Of a stretch of 64,000 nucleotides of DNA, positions 42,434 to 51,817 are shown piece after piece (the first letter of the stretch is position 1; every line of letters starts with the position of its first letter). Below the pieces are notes generated by a model, which saw only the letters and a program-made list of their open reading frames with translations, ran no database searches and was not told the DNA's origin. This DNA comes from Streptomyces sp. TRM68367. GTDB taxonomy: Bacteria; Actinomycetota; Actinomycetes; Streptomycetales; Streptomycetaceae. The translations under genes and the position numbers were made by a program. The stretch is from the NCBI RefSeq assembly GCF_014495685.1, contig NZ_JACTVI010000001.1:190023-254022 (forward strand). Direction: 5' to 3'.

Positions 42434-42909
42434 TCAGGTGCGGTCGACCTCGGCCCGCAGGGCGTTGTAGTCCGCGAACGCGGACTCGAGGTCGGTGCGG
42501 GTCAGGCCGTAGCGGGCCAGGTCGTAGCGGTGGGGGCGGGTGCCCCTGGGGCGCGCGGCGATCCCTGGAAGCCGGGCGGCCTCCGCCTCGGTCCAGCGGG
42601 CGCCCACGGCGGCGTACAGCTTCGGGGCGCCGACGGCCGGGCCGGATCCGAGCCAGGAGTACGGGACGTCCACCAGCGCCTCACGGGGGAGGGCGCCGCG
42701 GGCGGCGAGGCCGCGTGCAGCGGAGCGGCCCTTGTCGCGGCCCACCAGCGCAGCAGGTTGCGGAAGTCGTCGACGAACTGCTCGTCGCCCTCCGCCTGTC
42801 CGGCCCCGGCGAGGATCCGGTCGAAGGCCCGGTCGGGAGTGCGGCGGGAGCCGAAGGCCGGCCGGACCAGCAGATCGGCGATCCGGAGAGCGAGAGGTGT
42901 CGAAGGCAT
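42434..42909 (-). pseudogene. Frameshifted, shortened sulfotransferase-like gene
   Basis: An ATG at 42909 with a strong AAAGGA site begins MPSTPLALRIADLLV and reads well to DDFRNLLRWWA. The coding pattern then moves to another frame near 42745 and continues as REALVDVPYSWL to HRYDLARYGLTRTDLESAFADY. The C-terminal piece resembles the end of sulfotransferase-type proteins (a DVPY-x-x-L motif, then an RYGLT motif near the end). Total length is too short for an intact enzyme, so a central part also seems lost. The family assignment is tentative. Confidence 0.5.
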
Positions 42910-43034
42910 GGGTTTCCTTTCACGGTGGCAACTGTCCTGACCGCCTATAAGTTGACCGGGCAACGACCCGGCAACCTTCGTCCGTCCCGCGGCGACCCGA
43001 TCACGCAACCCTTCCCCGACGGACGAGGTCTCTG

Positions 43035-44960
43035 ATGATCAGATCGAGCCGTACCTCGCACCACCCCCGTCGCCGTCCCGCCCTCCTCGTGTCCGGGACG
43101 CTCGCCGCGCTCCTCGCAGCCGTGACCGTGCACCAGAGCGCGGGCGCGGCGACCCGGGAGATCCCGGCGCCCGCGAACAAGGCCACCGCCGCGCTGGCCG
43201 CCGCACGCGTAGCCGAGAAGCTCGACCGCGGCCTGGTCGCGGTCCCCGCCTCCGGCGGCACCCTCGTCACCTGGCGCATGCTGGGCGGCGACCCGGAGGG
43301 CGTCACGTTCAAGCTGTACCGCGGCGGCACCCTCATCGAGGAGACCGCCAAGACCAACTACCTCGACACCGGCGGCAGTTCCAGCTCGACGTACGAGATC
43401 CGCGCCGTCGTGAACGGTACCGAGACCTCCGGCGGCACCGCCCGCGTCTGGGCCGACGGCCGCCTCGACATCCCCCTGCAGAAGCCGCCCGGCGGCACCA
43501 CGCGCGACGGCGTCGCCTACACATACTCCGCCAACGACGCGAGCGTGGGCGACCTCGACGGCGACGGCCAGTACGAGCTGGTCCTCAAGTGGGTGCCCTC
43601 CAACGCCACCGACGTCGCCAACTCCGGCACCTGCACCGGCCCGACGGTCTTCGACGCCTACGAGCTGAACGGCACCCGGCTGTGGCGCGTCAACCTCGGC
43701 ACGAACGTGCGCAGCGGCTCGCACTACGACTCGTTCCAGGTCTACGACTACAACGGCGACGGCAAGGCCGAGATGGCCGTGCGCACCTCCGACGGCAGCC
43801 GGGACTCCGCGGGCACGGTCATCGGCGACCCGAACGCCTCCCACCTCGCCGACAACTGCGCGGTCATCAGCGGCCCCGAGTACCTGTCCGTCTTCGACGG
43901 GCAGACCGGCCGCGTCATGGACTCCGTCCCCTTCGAACCGGCCCGCGGCTCGGTCGCCGACTGGGGCGACACCTGGGGCAACCGCGAGGGCCGCCTGCTG
44001 TCCGCCACCGCCTACCTGGGCGGCTCCACGCCCAGCATGGTCTTCAGCCGCGGCATCTATGAGCGGATCGCGCTCGCCGCGTACAACTGGAACGGCACCG
44101 ACCTCACCCGCGTCTGGAAGTTCGACACCAACTCCTCGACGAACTACGGCAAGGGCTACGACCAGCAGGGCAACCACAACCTCGCGGTCGCCGACGTCGA
44201 CTCCGACGGCCGGGACGAGATCCTCTACGGTGCCATGGCCGTCGACGACGACGGCAGCGGGCTGTGGACGACGAAGCTGGGCCACGGCGACGCCCTGCAC
44301 GTCGGCGACCTCGACCCGGCCCGCGCCGGCCTTGAGTCCTTCAACGTGCACGAGCACACCGGCTCCGCGTACGGCTACGAGATGCACGACGCCCGCACCG
44401 GCCAGATCCTCTGGGGACAGCGCACCGGTACGGACGTCGGCCGCGGCCTGTGCGCGGACCTGACCCGCGACCACGCGGGCGCCGAGTGCTGGTCCAGCGG
44501 CGGTGGCCTGTACACCGCGAAGGGCACGAAGATCAGCGACGGCGTGCCCTCCTTCGGCGGCGGGGCTTCGTACAACTCGGCGATCTGGTGGGACGGCGAC
44601 GAGAACCGGGAACTTCTCGACCACCGCTGGTCCGGCTCGGCGGGTGTGGGCTACGCCCAGGTCCTGAAGTACACCGGCTCCACCGAGCTGACCCGCATCT
44701 GGCTCGACCAGGACGCCAAGTCCAACAACTGGACCAAGGGCAACCCGGCCCTGTCCGCCGATCTCCTCGGCGACTGGCGTGAGGAGATGCTCTGGCGCAA
44801 CGCCGACTCGACGGCGTTGCGGTTGTACTCGACGCCTCACCCGACCGACTTCCGCCTTCCCACGCTGATGAGTGATCCGGTGTACCGGCTGGGGGTGGCC
44901 TGGCAGAACGTCGGGTACAACCAGCCGCCGCAGGTGAGTTATTACCTCGGAACCAGGTAG
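43035..44960 (+). CDS. Secreted PL11 rhamnogalacturonan lyase
   Basis: 641 residues with a signal peptide (basic HHPRRRP, then LLVSGTLAALLAAVTV). The mature protein is an eight-bladed propeller of the PL11 type with repeated calcium-binding motifs: DLDGDGQYEL, DYNGDGKAEM and DVDSDGRDEI. Conserved PL11 segments such as YTYSANDASVGD and NHNLAVADVDSDGRDE are present. It cleaves the rhamnogalacturonan I backbone of pectin by beta-elimination. It stands alone between GH12 and convergent GH31, with no LacI-type site upstream, so it may be controlled separately. Confidence 0.9.
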   Translation: MIRSSRTSHHPRRRPALLVSGTLAALLAAVTVHQSAGAATREIPAPANKATAALAAARVAEKLDRGLVAVPASGGTLVTWRMLGGDPEGVTFKLYRGGTLIEETAKTNYLDTGGSSSSTYEIRAVVNGTETSGGTARVWADGRLDIPLQKPPGGTTRDGVAYTYSANDASVGDLDGDGQYELVLKWVPSNATDVANSGTCTGPTVFDAYELNGTRLWRVNLGTNVRSGSHYDSFQVYDYNGDGKAEMAVRTSDGSRDSAGTVIGDPNASHLADNCAVISGPEYLSVFDGQTGRVMDSVPFEPARGSVADWGDTWGNREGRLLSATAYLGGSTPSMVFSRGIYERIALAAYNWNGTDLTRVWKFDTNSSTNYGKGYDQQGNHNLAVADVDSDGRDEILYGAMAVDDDGSGLWTTKLGHGDALHVGDLDPARAGLESFNVHEHTGSAYGYEMHDARTGQILWGQRTGTDVGRGLCADLTRDHAGAECWSSGGGLYTAKGTKISDGVPSFGGGASYNSAIWWDGDENRELLDHRWSGSAGVGYAQVLKYTGSTELTRIWLDQDAKSNNWTKGNPALSADLLGDWREEMLWRNADSTALRLYSTPHPTDFRLPTLMSDPVYRLGVAWQNVGYNQPPQVSYYLGTR

Positions 44961-44966
44961 CGGTAC

Positions 44967-44988
44967 GGGGGCGGCCACGGCCGCCCCC
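44967..44988. terminator. Bidirectional terminator between PL11 and GH31
   Basis: GGGGGCGGC pairs with GCCGCCCCC around a tight CACG loop in the 34-base gap between two convergent genes. Confidence 0.75.
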
Positions 44989-44994
44989 TCTCGC

Positions 44995-47046
44995 TTACTC
45001 CACCACGGGCAGTTCGGCGCCGTCCCGCAGGAACAGCGGGATGCGGTCCAGCGGCGCGTCGACCGTCACGTTCGTGCCGCCCTGGTACGTCTCTCCCGTC
45101 CACGCGTCCTTCCAGGTCGCGCCCGCCGGGAGGTACGTCGTGCGAGCCGTGGCTCCCGCTGTGAGGACCGGGGCCACCAGCAGGTCCCGGCCGAAGAGGT
45201 ACGCGTCGTCGACCGACCAGGTGGCCTGGTCCTCGGGGAACTCCAGGAACAGGGGGCGCATCACCGGCAGGCCCTCCTGGTGGGCCTCGCGCATGACCTT
45301 CAGGACGTACGGCTTCAGGCGCTCGCGCAGGCGCAGGTACTGCTCCAGGACGGCGCCGGCCTCCTCGCCGTAGGACCAGACCTCGTTCGGGCCGCCGGTC
45401 ATCTCCGGGCCCAGGGGCATGCCGGGGTCGCGGAAACCGTGCAGGCGCATCAGCGGGGACAGGGCGCCGAACTGGAACCAGCGGACCATGACCTCCTGGT
45501 ACGCCGGGTCGGCCGGGTCGCCGCCGTGGAAGCCGCCGATGTCGGTGTTCCACCACGGGATGCCCGAGAGCGCGGTGTTGAGACCGGCGGCGATCTGGCG
45601 GCGCAGGGTCGGGAAGTCGGTGCCGATGTCGCCGGACCACAGGGCGGCGCCGTAGCGCTGGCTGCCCGCCCACGCCGAGCGGTTGAGGGTGATCACCTCG
45701 TCCTCGCCGGACGCCAGCAGGCCCTCGTAGAAGGTGCGGGAGTTCTCGGCCGGGTAGGCGTTGCCGACCTCCAGGCCCGGGCCTGCCCAGTAGCGCAGGT
45801 TCTCCGCGAAGCCGGGCTTCAGCTCCGGCTCGCACGCGTCCAGCCAGAACGCCGTGATGCCGTACTTGTCGAGGTAGTTCTCCTTGACCTTCGACCACAC
45901 GAACTCGCGGGCCTCGGGGTTCGTGGCGTCGTAGAACGCCACCTGGACCGTGGAGGCCACCTCCTTGTCGGGCCAGTCGGCGTGCGCCATCGGGCCGTAC
46001 TGGGTGCCGATGAAGTAGCCGCGCTGCTCCATGACCGGGTGGTTCTCGGAGAGCGGGGAGACCGACGGCCAGATTGAGACGACCAGCTTGATGCCCAGCT
46101 CCTCCAGCTCGCGCACCATCGCCGCCGGATCCGGCCACTCCTTCGGGTCGAACTTCCACTCGCCCAGGTGGGTCCAGTGGAAGAAGTCGCACACGATGGC
46201 GGAGATGGGCAGTCCGCGGCGCTTGTACTCGCGGGCCACGGCGAGGAGTTCGTCCTGCGTGCGGTAGCGCAGTTTGCATTGCCAGAAGCCCGCCGCCCAC
46301 TCCGGCAGCATCGGCGTACGGCCGGTCACCGCGCTGTAGCGGCGCTGGGCGTCGGCCGGGGCGCCCGCGGTGATCCAGTAGTCGATCTGGCGGGCAGAGT
46401 CGGCCACCCAGCGGGTGCCGCCCAGCGCCAGCTCCACGCGGCCGATCGCCGGGTTGTTCCACAGCAGCGTGTAGCCGCGACTGGAGGTCAGCACCGGGAT
46501 GCCGACCTCGGCGTTGCGCTGGACCAGGTCCAGGACCAGGCCCTTCTGGTCCAGGCGCCCGTGCTGGTGCTGGCCGAGGCCGTACAGCTTCTCGTCGTCG
46601 TAGGCGGCGAACCGCTGCTCCAGGCGGTGGTGGCCGTTGCCGACCGCCGTGTAGAGGCGGGAGCCGGGCCACCAGAAGTGGGCGCGCTCCTCGGCGAGCA
46701 GTTCGGCGCAGTCGTCGGTGCGCAGGAAGCGGACCAGGCCCTCGGCACTGACCTCCACGGTGAGCGTGCCCACGGTCAGCCGTCCCTGGCCGTCCTCGAT
46801 CTTCACCGTGGACGACGTCGCGGGCGCCTGGGCCAGCAGTGCGCCCGGCAGCTGCTCCAGGACCGGGCCGCCGAGCCGGGCCCTGACCCGGACCGCGTCG
46901 GGGCCCCACGGCTCGATGCGCACGGTCTCCTGGCGGCCGCTCCACTCCAGCGCCCCGTCCCGCTCCCGGAACGTGCCGACGGTCGGGGAGGACTGCGCGA
47001 GGCTGACGGTGCCGTGCTGAGGCTGGTTTTCGGCAGGCTGAGTCAC
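44995..47046 (-). CDS. GH31 alpha-xylosidase (alpha-glucosidase family), intracellular
   Basis: 683 residues. Nucleophile D403 in FWLDACEPE and acid/base D473 in ALWSGDIGTD; the EWKFDPKEWPDP segment near 296-307 and WLDACEPE are typical of GH31 alpha-xylosidases. An N-terminal beta-sandwich covers about 1-235 and two C-terminal beta-domains follow the barrel. No signal peptide. It would remove alpha-1,6-xylose from the non-reducing end of imported xyloglucan oligosaccharides. It lies 83 bases behind the LacI-type regulator on the same strand, so the two probably form one operon. GTG 47046 has AGGAG 8 bases upstream. Confidence 0.87.
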   Translation of the reverse strand: MTQPAENQPQHGTVSLAQSSPTVGTFRERDGALEWSGRQETVRIEPWGPDAVRVRARLGGPVLEQLPGALLAQAPATSSTVKIEDGQGRLTVGTLTVEVSAEGLVRFLRTDDCAELLAEERAHFWWPGSRLYTAVGNGHHRLEQRFAAYDDEKLYGLGQHQHGRLDQKGLVLDLVQRNAEVGIPVLTSSRGYTLLWNNPAIGRVELALGGTRWVADSARQIDYWITAGAPADAQRRYSAVTGRTPMLPEWAAGFWQCKLRYRTQDELLAVAREYKRRGLPISAIVCDFFHWTHLGEWKFDPKEWPDPAAMVRELEELGIKLVVSIWPSVSPLSENHPVMEQRGYFIGTQYGPMAHADWPDKEVASTVQVAFYDATNPEAREFVWSKVKENYLDKYGITAFWLDACEPELKPGFAENLRYWAGPGLEVGNAYPAENSRTFYEGLLASGEDEVITLNRSAWAGSQRYGAALWSGDIGTDFPTLRRQIAAGLNTALSGIPWWNTDIGGFHGGDPADPAYQEVMVRWFQFGALSPLMRLHGFRDPGMPLGPEMTGGPNEVWSYGEEAGAVLEQYLRLRERLKPYVLKVMREAHQEGLPVMRPLFLEFPEDQATWSVDDAYLFGRDLLVAPVLTAGATARTTYLPAGATWKDAWTGETYQGGTNVTVDAPLDRIPLFLRDGAELPVVE

Positions 47047-47129
47047 GAGGGGTGCTCCTGAGGGGGATGCAGACCGGAAGATGCAGACAGGGGATGCCCC
47101 TTGGGGCGACGTGCGCGAAAAAGGGCTCG

Positions 47130-48143
47130 TCAGGGTGTGGACGGCGCCGGACCCGTGCTCGTCCGGACCGTCAGCTCGGGGGCGATCAGCACAACTTCGT
47201 CGGTGCCCCGCCCCTCCACCTTCGCGACGAGGCGTTCCACGGCATGCCGGCCCATCTCCTGCGCGGGGATGGCCACCGACGTCAGCCGCACCGAGGCCTG
47301 GGTCGCGACCTGCTCGGGGCAGATCGCCACCACCGACACGTCCTCCGGCACGGCCCGGCCCTGCTGCCGCAGCAGGGCGAGCAGCGGCTCGACCGCCGAC
47401 TCGTTCTGCACCACGAACCCCGACGTGCCGGGGCGCTCGTCGAGGATCCGGGCGAGGGTCACGGCCATCGCGTCGTACCCGCCCTCGCACGGCCGGTGCA
47501 GCACCCCCACCCCCAACTCCTGCGAACGGGACCGGAGTCCGTCGAGGGTGCGCTCGGCGAAACCGGTGTGCCGCTCGTACACCGCGGGGGCCTCGCCGAT
47601 GACAGCGATGTCGCGGTGCCCCAGCATCGCCAGATGCTCCACACACAGCGCACCTGTCGCCCTGAAGTCGAGATCGACGCAGGTCAGACCGGTGGTGTCG
47701 GCGGGCAGCCCGATGAGCACCGACGGCTGGTCGGTGCCCCGCAGCAACGGCAGCCGCTCGTCGTCCAGCTCGACGTCCATCAGGATCATCGCGTCGGCGA
47801 GCCCGCTTCCGGTGACCCGGCGCACCGCGTCGGGGCCCTCCTCACCGGTGAGCAGCAGCACGTCGTAGCCGTGGGTACGGGCCGTGGTGGCCACCGCGAT
47901 CGCGATCTCCATCATCACCGGCACGTACATGTCCGTGCGCAGCGGCACCATCAGCGCGATGATGTTGGACCTGCTGCTGGCCAGGGCGCGTGCCCCGGCG
48001 TTCGGGTGGTACCCCAGCTCGCGGATGCTCTGCTCGACCCGGTGCCGGGTGGTCGCGGAGATGGACCGCTTGCCGCTGAGGACATAGCTCACCGTGCTCG
48101 CCGAGACTCCGGCGTGCTGGGCGACCTCGGCGAGGGTGACCAT
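47130..48143 (-). CDS. LacI-family transcriptional regulator of the carbohydrate island
   Basis: 337 residues. N-terminal HTH (TLAEVAQHAGVSASTVSYVLSGKR, residues 3-26) and hinge helix region (HPNAGARALASSRS), then a periplasmic-binding-protein-like effector domain (IIALMVPLRTDMYVPVMMEI, VLIGLPAD, SAVEPLLALLRQQG). It should repress until an oligosaccharide or sugar binds. A palindrome lies 18 bases upstream of its ATG and another about 92 bp further up; identical cores sit at the GH3 and transporter promoters. ATG 48143 has GGAG six bases upstream. Confidence 0.9.
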   Translation of the reverse strand: MVTLAEVAQHAGVSASTVSYVLSGKRSISATTRHRVEQSIRELGYHPNAGARALASSRSNIIALMVPLRTDMYVPVMMEIAIAVATTARTHGYDVLLLTGEEGPDAVRRVTGSGLADAMILMDVELDDERLPLLRGTDQPSVLIGLPADTTGLTCVDLDFRATGALCVEHLAMLGHRDIAVIGEAPAVYERHTGFAERTLDGLRSRSQELGVGVLHRPCEGGYDAMAVTLARILDERPGTSGFVVQNESAVEPLLALLRQQGRAVPEDVSVVAICPEQVATQASVRLTSVAIPAQEMGRHAVERLVAKVEGRGTDEVVLIAPELTVRTSTGPAPSTP

Positions 48144-48160
48144 CCAGCTCTCCAAGCTCT

Positions 48161-48177
48161 TGTGAAGCGCTTCGACA
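48161..48177. promoter_or_regulatory. LacI-type operator 3 (regulator gene)
   Basis: TGTGAAGCGCTTCGACA, one base away from a perfect palindrome, 18 bases before the regulator ATG. A protein bound here would block the regulator's own transcription. Confidence 0.8.
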
Positions 48178-48251
48178 GTGCGCGATGCGAATAAGGGCGG
48201 GGGGTGAGGGTGGTTCGACAGTAGCTCCACCGGGGGTGGGTGTCCATAGGA

Positions 48252-48269
48252 TGTCGAAGCGCTTCGACA
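48252..48269. promoter_or_regulatory. LacI-type operator 4
   Basis: TGTCGAAGC-GCTTCGACA is a perfect 18 bp palindrome, the best version in the window. It lies about 92 bp (centre to centre) from operator 3, with the regulator promoter probably between them, an arrangement that allows DNA looping. Confidence 0.85.
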
Positions 48270-48499
48270 GGCTTCCGTGGCTTTCGGGGGAGTGTTCCCG
48301 CGGCCGTGTCGGCCGAACGGCGGTGCGAAGGGTGGTGGGTCCGCCCCGAATCGGGTACATACGATCGAGTAGCACCGGTCAGTAACGTACGTCCGCAAGA
48401 TCGCGAATGGCCGGTCCTGCCGCTCGGCACCACCGGACCCGCCGGCCGGTCCTGCCGGGTGCACGGTCCACGATCCCGACTCGCGGCGAGGTGAGCCTC

Positions 48500-50431
48500 A
48501 TGTCCGCAGCACCAAGCAAGCCAACCGTCACCGAGCGTGAGGCCCGCCAGGTGGCTGAGGCCGCCCGGGAGCAGAGCTGGCGCAAGCCCAGCTTCGCCAA
48601 GGAGCTGTTCCTCGGCCGGTTCCGGCTCGACCTCATCCACCCCCACCCCCTCCCGGCAGACCAGGACGCCCAGCGCGGCGAGGAGTTCCTGGCCAAACTG
48701 CGCGACTTCTGCGAGACCAAGATCGATTCGGCCCGCATCGAGCGGGACGCCCGGATCCCCGACGAGGTGATCAACGGGCTCAAGGAGCTCGGCGCCCTCG
48801 GCATGAAGATCGACACCGGGTACGGCGGCCTCGGCCTGACCCAGGTCTACTACAACAAGGCCCTCGCCCTGGTCGGCTCCACGAACCCGGCGGTCGGCGC
48901 GCTGCTGAGCGCCCACCAGTCGATCGGCGTGCCGCAGCCGCTGAAGCTGTTCGGCACGCAGGAACAGAAGGACACCTTCCTGCCGCGCTGCGCCCGCACC
49001 GACATCTCCGCCTTCCTGCTCACCGAGCCCGACGTCGGCTCCGACCCCGCGCGCCTGGCCACCACCGCGGTACCGGAGGGCGACGAGTACGTCCTCGACG
49101 GGGTCAAGCTGTGGACCACCAACGGCGTGGTCGCCGACCTCCTCGTCGTCATGGCCCGGGTGCCGAAGTCCGAGGGCCACCGTGGCGGCATCACCGCGTT
49201 CGTCGTCGAGGCCGCCTCGGAGGGCGTCACGGTCGAGAACCGCAACGCCTTCATGGGCCTGCGCGGCATCGAGAACGGCGTCACCCGCTTCCACCAGGTG
49301 CGCGTCCCGGCCGCCAACCGGATCGGTGAGGAGGGCCAGGGCCTGAAGATCGCGCTGACCACGCTGAACACCGGGCGCCTGTCGCTGCCCGCGATGTGCG
49401 TGGGCGCCGGCAAGTGGTGCCTGAAGATCGCCCGCGAGTGGTCCGGGGTGCGCGTGCAGTGGGGCAAGCCGGTCGCGCTGCACGAGGCGGTCGGCTCGAA
49501 GATCGCGTTCATCGCGGCGACGACCTTCGCGCTGGAGGCCGTACTCGACCTGTCCTCGCAGATGGCGGACGAGGACCGCAACGACATCCGCCTCGAGGCC
49601 GCCCTCGCCAAGCTGTACGGCTCGGAGATGGCCTGGCTGATGGCCGACGAACTGGTCCAGATCCGCGGCGGCCGCGGCTTCGAGACGGCCGAGTCCCTCC
49701 GGGAGCGCGGCGAGCGCGCGGTCCCCGCCGAGCAGGTCCTGCGCGACCTGCGCATCAACCGCATCTTCGAGGGCTCCACCGAGATCATGCACCTGCTGAT
49801 CGCCCGCGAGGCCGTCGACGCCCACCTGTCCGTCGCGGGCGACCTGATCGACCCTGGCAAGTCCCTGCCGGACAAGGCCAGGGCGGGCGCGAACGCGGGC
49901 GTCTTCTACGCCAGGTGGCTGCCCAAGCTGGTCGCCGGACCAGGCCAGCTCCCGGGCTCCTACGGCGACTTCAAACACGGCATCGACCTGTCCCCGCACC
50001 TGCGCTACGTCGAGCGCTCGGCCCGCAAGCTGGCCCGCTCCACCTTCTACGCCATGTCCCGCTGGCAGGGCCGGATGGAGGGCAAGCAGGGCTTCCTGGG
50101 CCGGATCGTCGACATCGGCGCCGAACTGTACGCGATGAGTGCGGCCTGCGTGCGCGCCGAACTCCTGCGCAGCCGGGGCGAGAACGGCCGCGAGGCCTAC
50201 CAGCTCGCCGACGCCTTCTGCCGCCAGGCCCGCATCCGCGTCGAGGAACTCTTCGCCCGCCTGTGGACCAACACCGACGACCTCGACCGCAAGGTCGTCA
50301 AGGGTGTCCTGGCGGGCCGCTACGAGTGGCTGGAAGACGGCATCGTCGACCCGTCGGGGGAGGGGCCCTGGATCGCGGACGCGACAACCGGCCCGGCACG
50401 GAGGGAGAACGTGCACCGGCCGATCCGGTGA
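48500..50431 (+). CDS. Acyl-CoA dehydrogenase with C-terminal extension
   Basis: 643 residues. The core (about 60-430) has FLLTEPDVGSDP and the FAD/substrate loops of acyl-CoA dehydrogenases, plus RIFEGSTEIMHLLIAREA near the end of the core, which carries a glutamate of the type that acts as base. About 180 further residues, mostly helical, follow, as in long-chain enzymes related to FadE/VLCAD. It would perform the first oxidation of fatty acid degradation. ATG 48500 has GAGGTGA upstream. It is divergent from the regulator gene, with a strong hairpin after it. Confidence 0.88.
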   Translation: MSAAPSKPTVTEREARQVAEAAREQSWRKPSFAKELFLGRFRLDLIHPHPLPADQDAQRGEEFLAKLRDFCETKIDSARIERDARIPDEVINGLKELGALGMKIDTGYGGLGLTQVYYNKALALVGSTNPAVGALLSAHQSIGVPQPLKLFGTQEQKDTFLPRCARTDISAFLLTEPDVGSDPARLATTAVPEGDEYVLDGVKLWTTNGVVADLLVVMARVPKSEGHRGGITAFVVEAASEGVTVENRNAFMGLRGIENGVTRFHQVRVPAANRIGEEGQGLKIALTTLNTGRLSLPAMCVGAGKWCLKIAREWSGVRVQWGKPVALHEAVGSKIAFIAATTFALEAVLDLSSQMADEDRNDIRLEAALAKLYGSEMAWLMADELVQIRGGRGFETAESLRERGERAVPAEQVLRDLRINRIFEGSTEIMHLLIAREAVDAHLSVAGDLIDPGKSLPDKARAGANAGVFYARWLPKLVAGPGQLPGSYGDFKHGIDLSPHLRYVERSARKLARSTFYAMSRWQGRMEGKQGFLGRIVDIGAELYAMSAACVRAELLRSRGENGREAYQLADAFCRQARIRVEELFARLWTNTDDLDRKVVKGVLAGRYEWLEDGIVDPSGEGPWIADATTGPARRENVHRPIR

Positions 50432-50440
50432 CCGACGACT

Positions 50441-50483
50441 CCCACGGGGGGCGTGCGTGTGGCGGCGCGTGCCCCCCCGTGGG
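50441..50483. terminator. Long GC hairpin after the acyl-CoA dehydrogenase
   Basis: CCCACGGGGGG pairs with CCCCCCGTGGG across a loop of about 20 bases, 10 bases after the stop codon. Confidence 0.7.
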
Positions 50484-50545
50484 CGTGTGCCCCCTGAGAG
50501 GGACGCGCTGTCCTCCCGCAGGTGCGTTCCGGCAACAATGGGGGC

Positions 50546-51817
50546 ATGAGCGACTCTCCAGCCCCCCTCGCCGACCCGCACCTCGTGTACGACCCGGTCG
50601 CCGGCGACGGCCCGAAGGACGTGGTGATCCTCGGCTCCACGGGGTCGATCGGCACCCAGGCCATCGACCTCGTCCTGCGCAACCCCGACCGGTTCCGGGT
50701 CACCGGCCTGTCCGCCAACGGCGGCCGCGTCGACCTGCTCGCCGAGCAGGCGCACCGGCTGCGGGCCGGCACGGTCGCGGTCGCCCGCAAGGACGTCGTA
50801 CCAGCGCTGCGTGAGGCGCTCGCCGCGCGGTACGGCGCGGGGGAGCCGCTCCCCGAGATCCTGGCCGGACCGCGCGCGGCCACCCAGCTCGCCGCGGCTG
50901 ATTCCGCGCAGTGTCACACCGTGCTGAACGGCATCACCGGCTCCATCGGACTCGCCCCGACCCTCGCCGCCCTGGAGGCGGGCCACACCCTCGCGCTCGC
51001 CAACAAGGAGTCGCTCATCGTGGGCGGCCCGCTGGTCAAGGCCCTCGCCAAGCCCGGCCAGATCATCCCGGTCGACTCCGAGCACGCCGCCCTCTTCCAG
51101 GCGCTGGCCGCCGGCACCCGCGCCGACGTGCGCAAGCTGGTCGTCACCGCCTCCGGCGGCCCCTTCCGCGGCCGTACGAAGGAGGAACTGGCGAGCGTCA
51201 CCGTCGAGGACGCCCTCGCGCACCCCACGTGGGCCATGGGCCCGGTGATCACGGTCAACTCCGCGACCCTCGTCAACAAGGGCCTGGAGGTCATCGAGGC
51301 ACACCTGCTCTACGACATTTCCTTCGACCGCATTGAGGTGGTCGTGCATCCCCAGTCGTATGTCCACTCGATGGTTGAGTTCACGGACGGATCAACAGTG
51401 GCCCAGGCGACACCCCCCGACATGCGCGGGCCGATCGCCATCGGCCTCGGCTGGCCCGAGCGGGTCCCCGGCGCGGCGCCCGCCTTCGACTGGAGCGCGG
51501 CGTCGACGTGGGAGTTCTTCCCGCTCGACGACGAGGCGTTCCCCTCGGTCGGCCTGGCCCGGCACGTCGGCCGGCTCGCGGGGACCGCGCCGGCGGTGTT
51601 CAATGCGGCCAACGAGGAGTGCGTGGACGCGTTTCTGCGCGGCGCGCTGCCGTTCAGCGGGATCATGGACACTGTCACAAGGGTGGTCGAGGAGCACGGC
51701 ACCCCCGTCACGGGAACTTCACCGACCGTGTCGGACGTCCTCGAAGCGGAGACCTGGGCGCGGACCCGGGCCCGGGAACTGACAATGCGGACGGCGAGCG
51801 CGGAGGCGCGTGCATGA
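50546..51817 (+). CDS. dxr: 1-deoxy-D-xylulose 5-phosphate reductoisomerase
   Basis: 423 residues. NADPH-binding [11 protein letters not shown] near 28-38, [12 protein letters not shown], the metal/substrate region [19 protein letters not shown] and the HPTW / [18 protein letters not shown] motifs are all intact. It converts DXP to MEP, the committed step of isoprenoid synthesis by the MEP pathway. The start ATG follows a GGGG-rich stretch; its stop overlaps the protease start by four bases (ATGA), so both are in one operon with the MEP enzyme ispG next. Confidence 0.97.
   Translation: MSDSPAPLADPHLVYDPVAGDGPKDVVILGSTGSIGTQAIDLVLRNPDRFRVTGLSANGGRVDLLAEQAHRLRAGTVAVARKDVVPALREALAARYGAGEPLPEILAGPRAATQLAAADSAQCHTVLNGITGSIGLAPTLAALEAGHTLALANKESLIVGGPLVKALAKPGQIIPVDSEHAALFQALAAGTRADVRKLVVTASGGPFRGRTKEELASVTVEDALAHPTWAMGPVITVNSATLVNKGLEVIEAHLLYDISFDRIEVVVHPQSYVHSMVEFTDGSTVAQATPPDMRGPIAIGLGWPERVPGAAPAFDWSAASTWEFFPLDDEAFPSVGLARHVGRLAGTAPAVFNAANEECVDAFLRGALPFSGIMDTVTRVVEEHGTPVTGTSPTVSDVLEAETWARTRARELTMRTASAEARA

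Noticed and set aside
48089..51367. A 1092-codon leftward frame under the acyl-CoA dehydrogenase and dxr
   Set aside because: It is antisense to two well-conserved enzymes and has no domain. Long open antisense frames are expected at this GC content.
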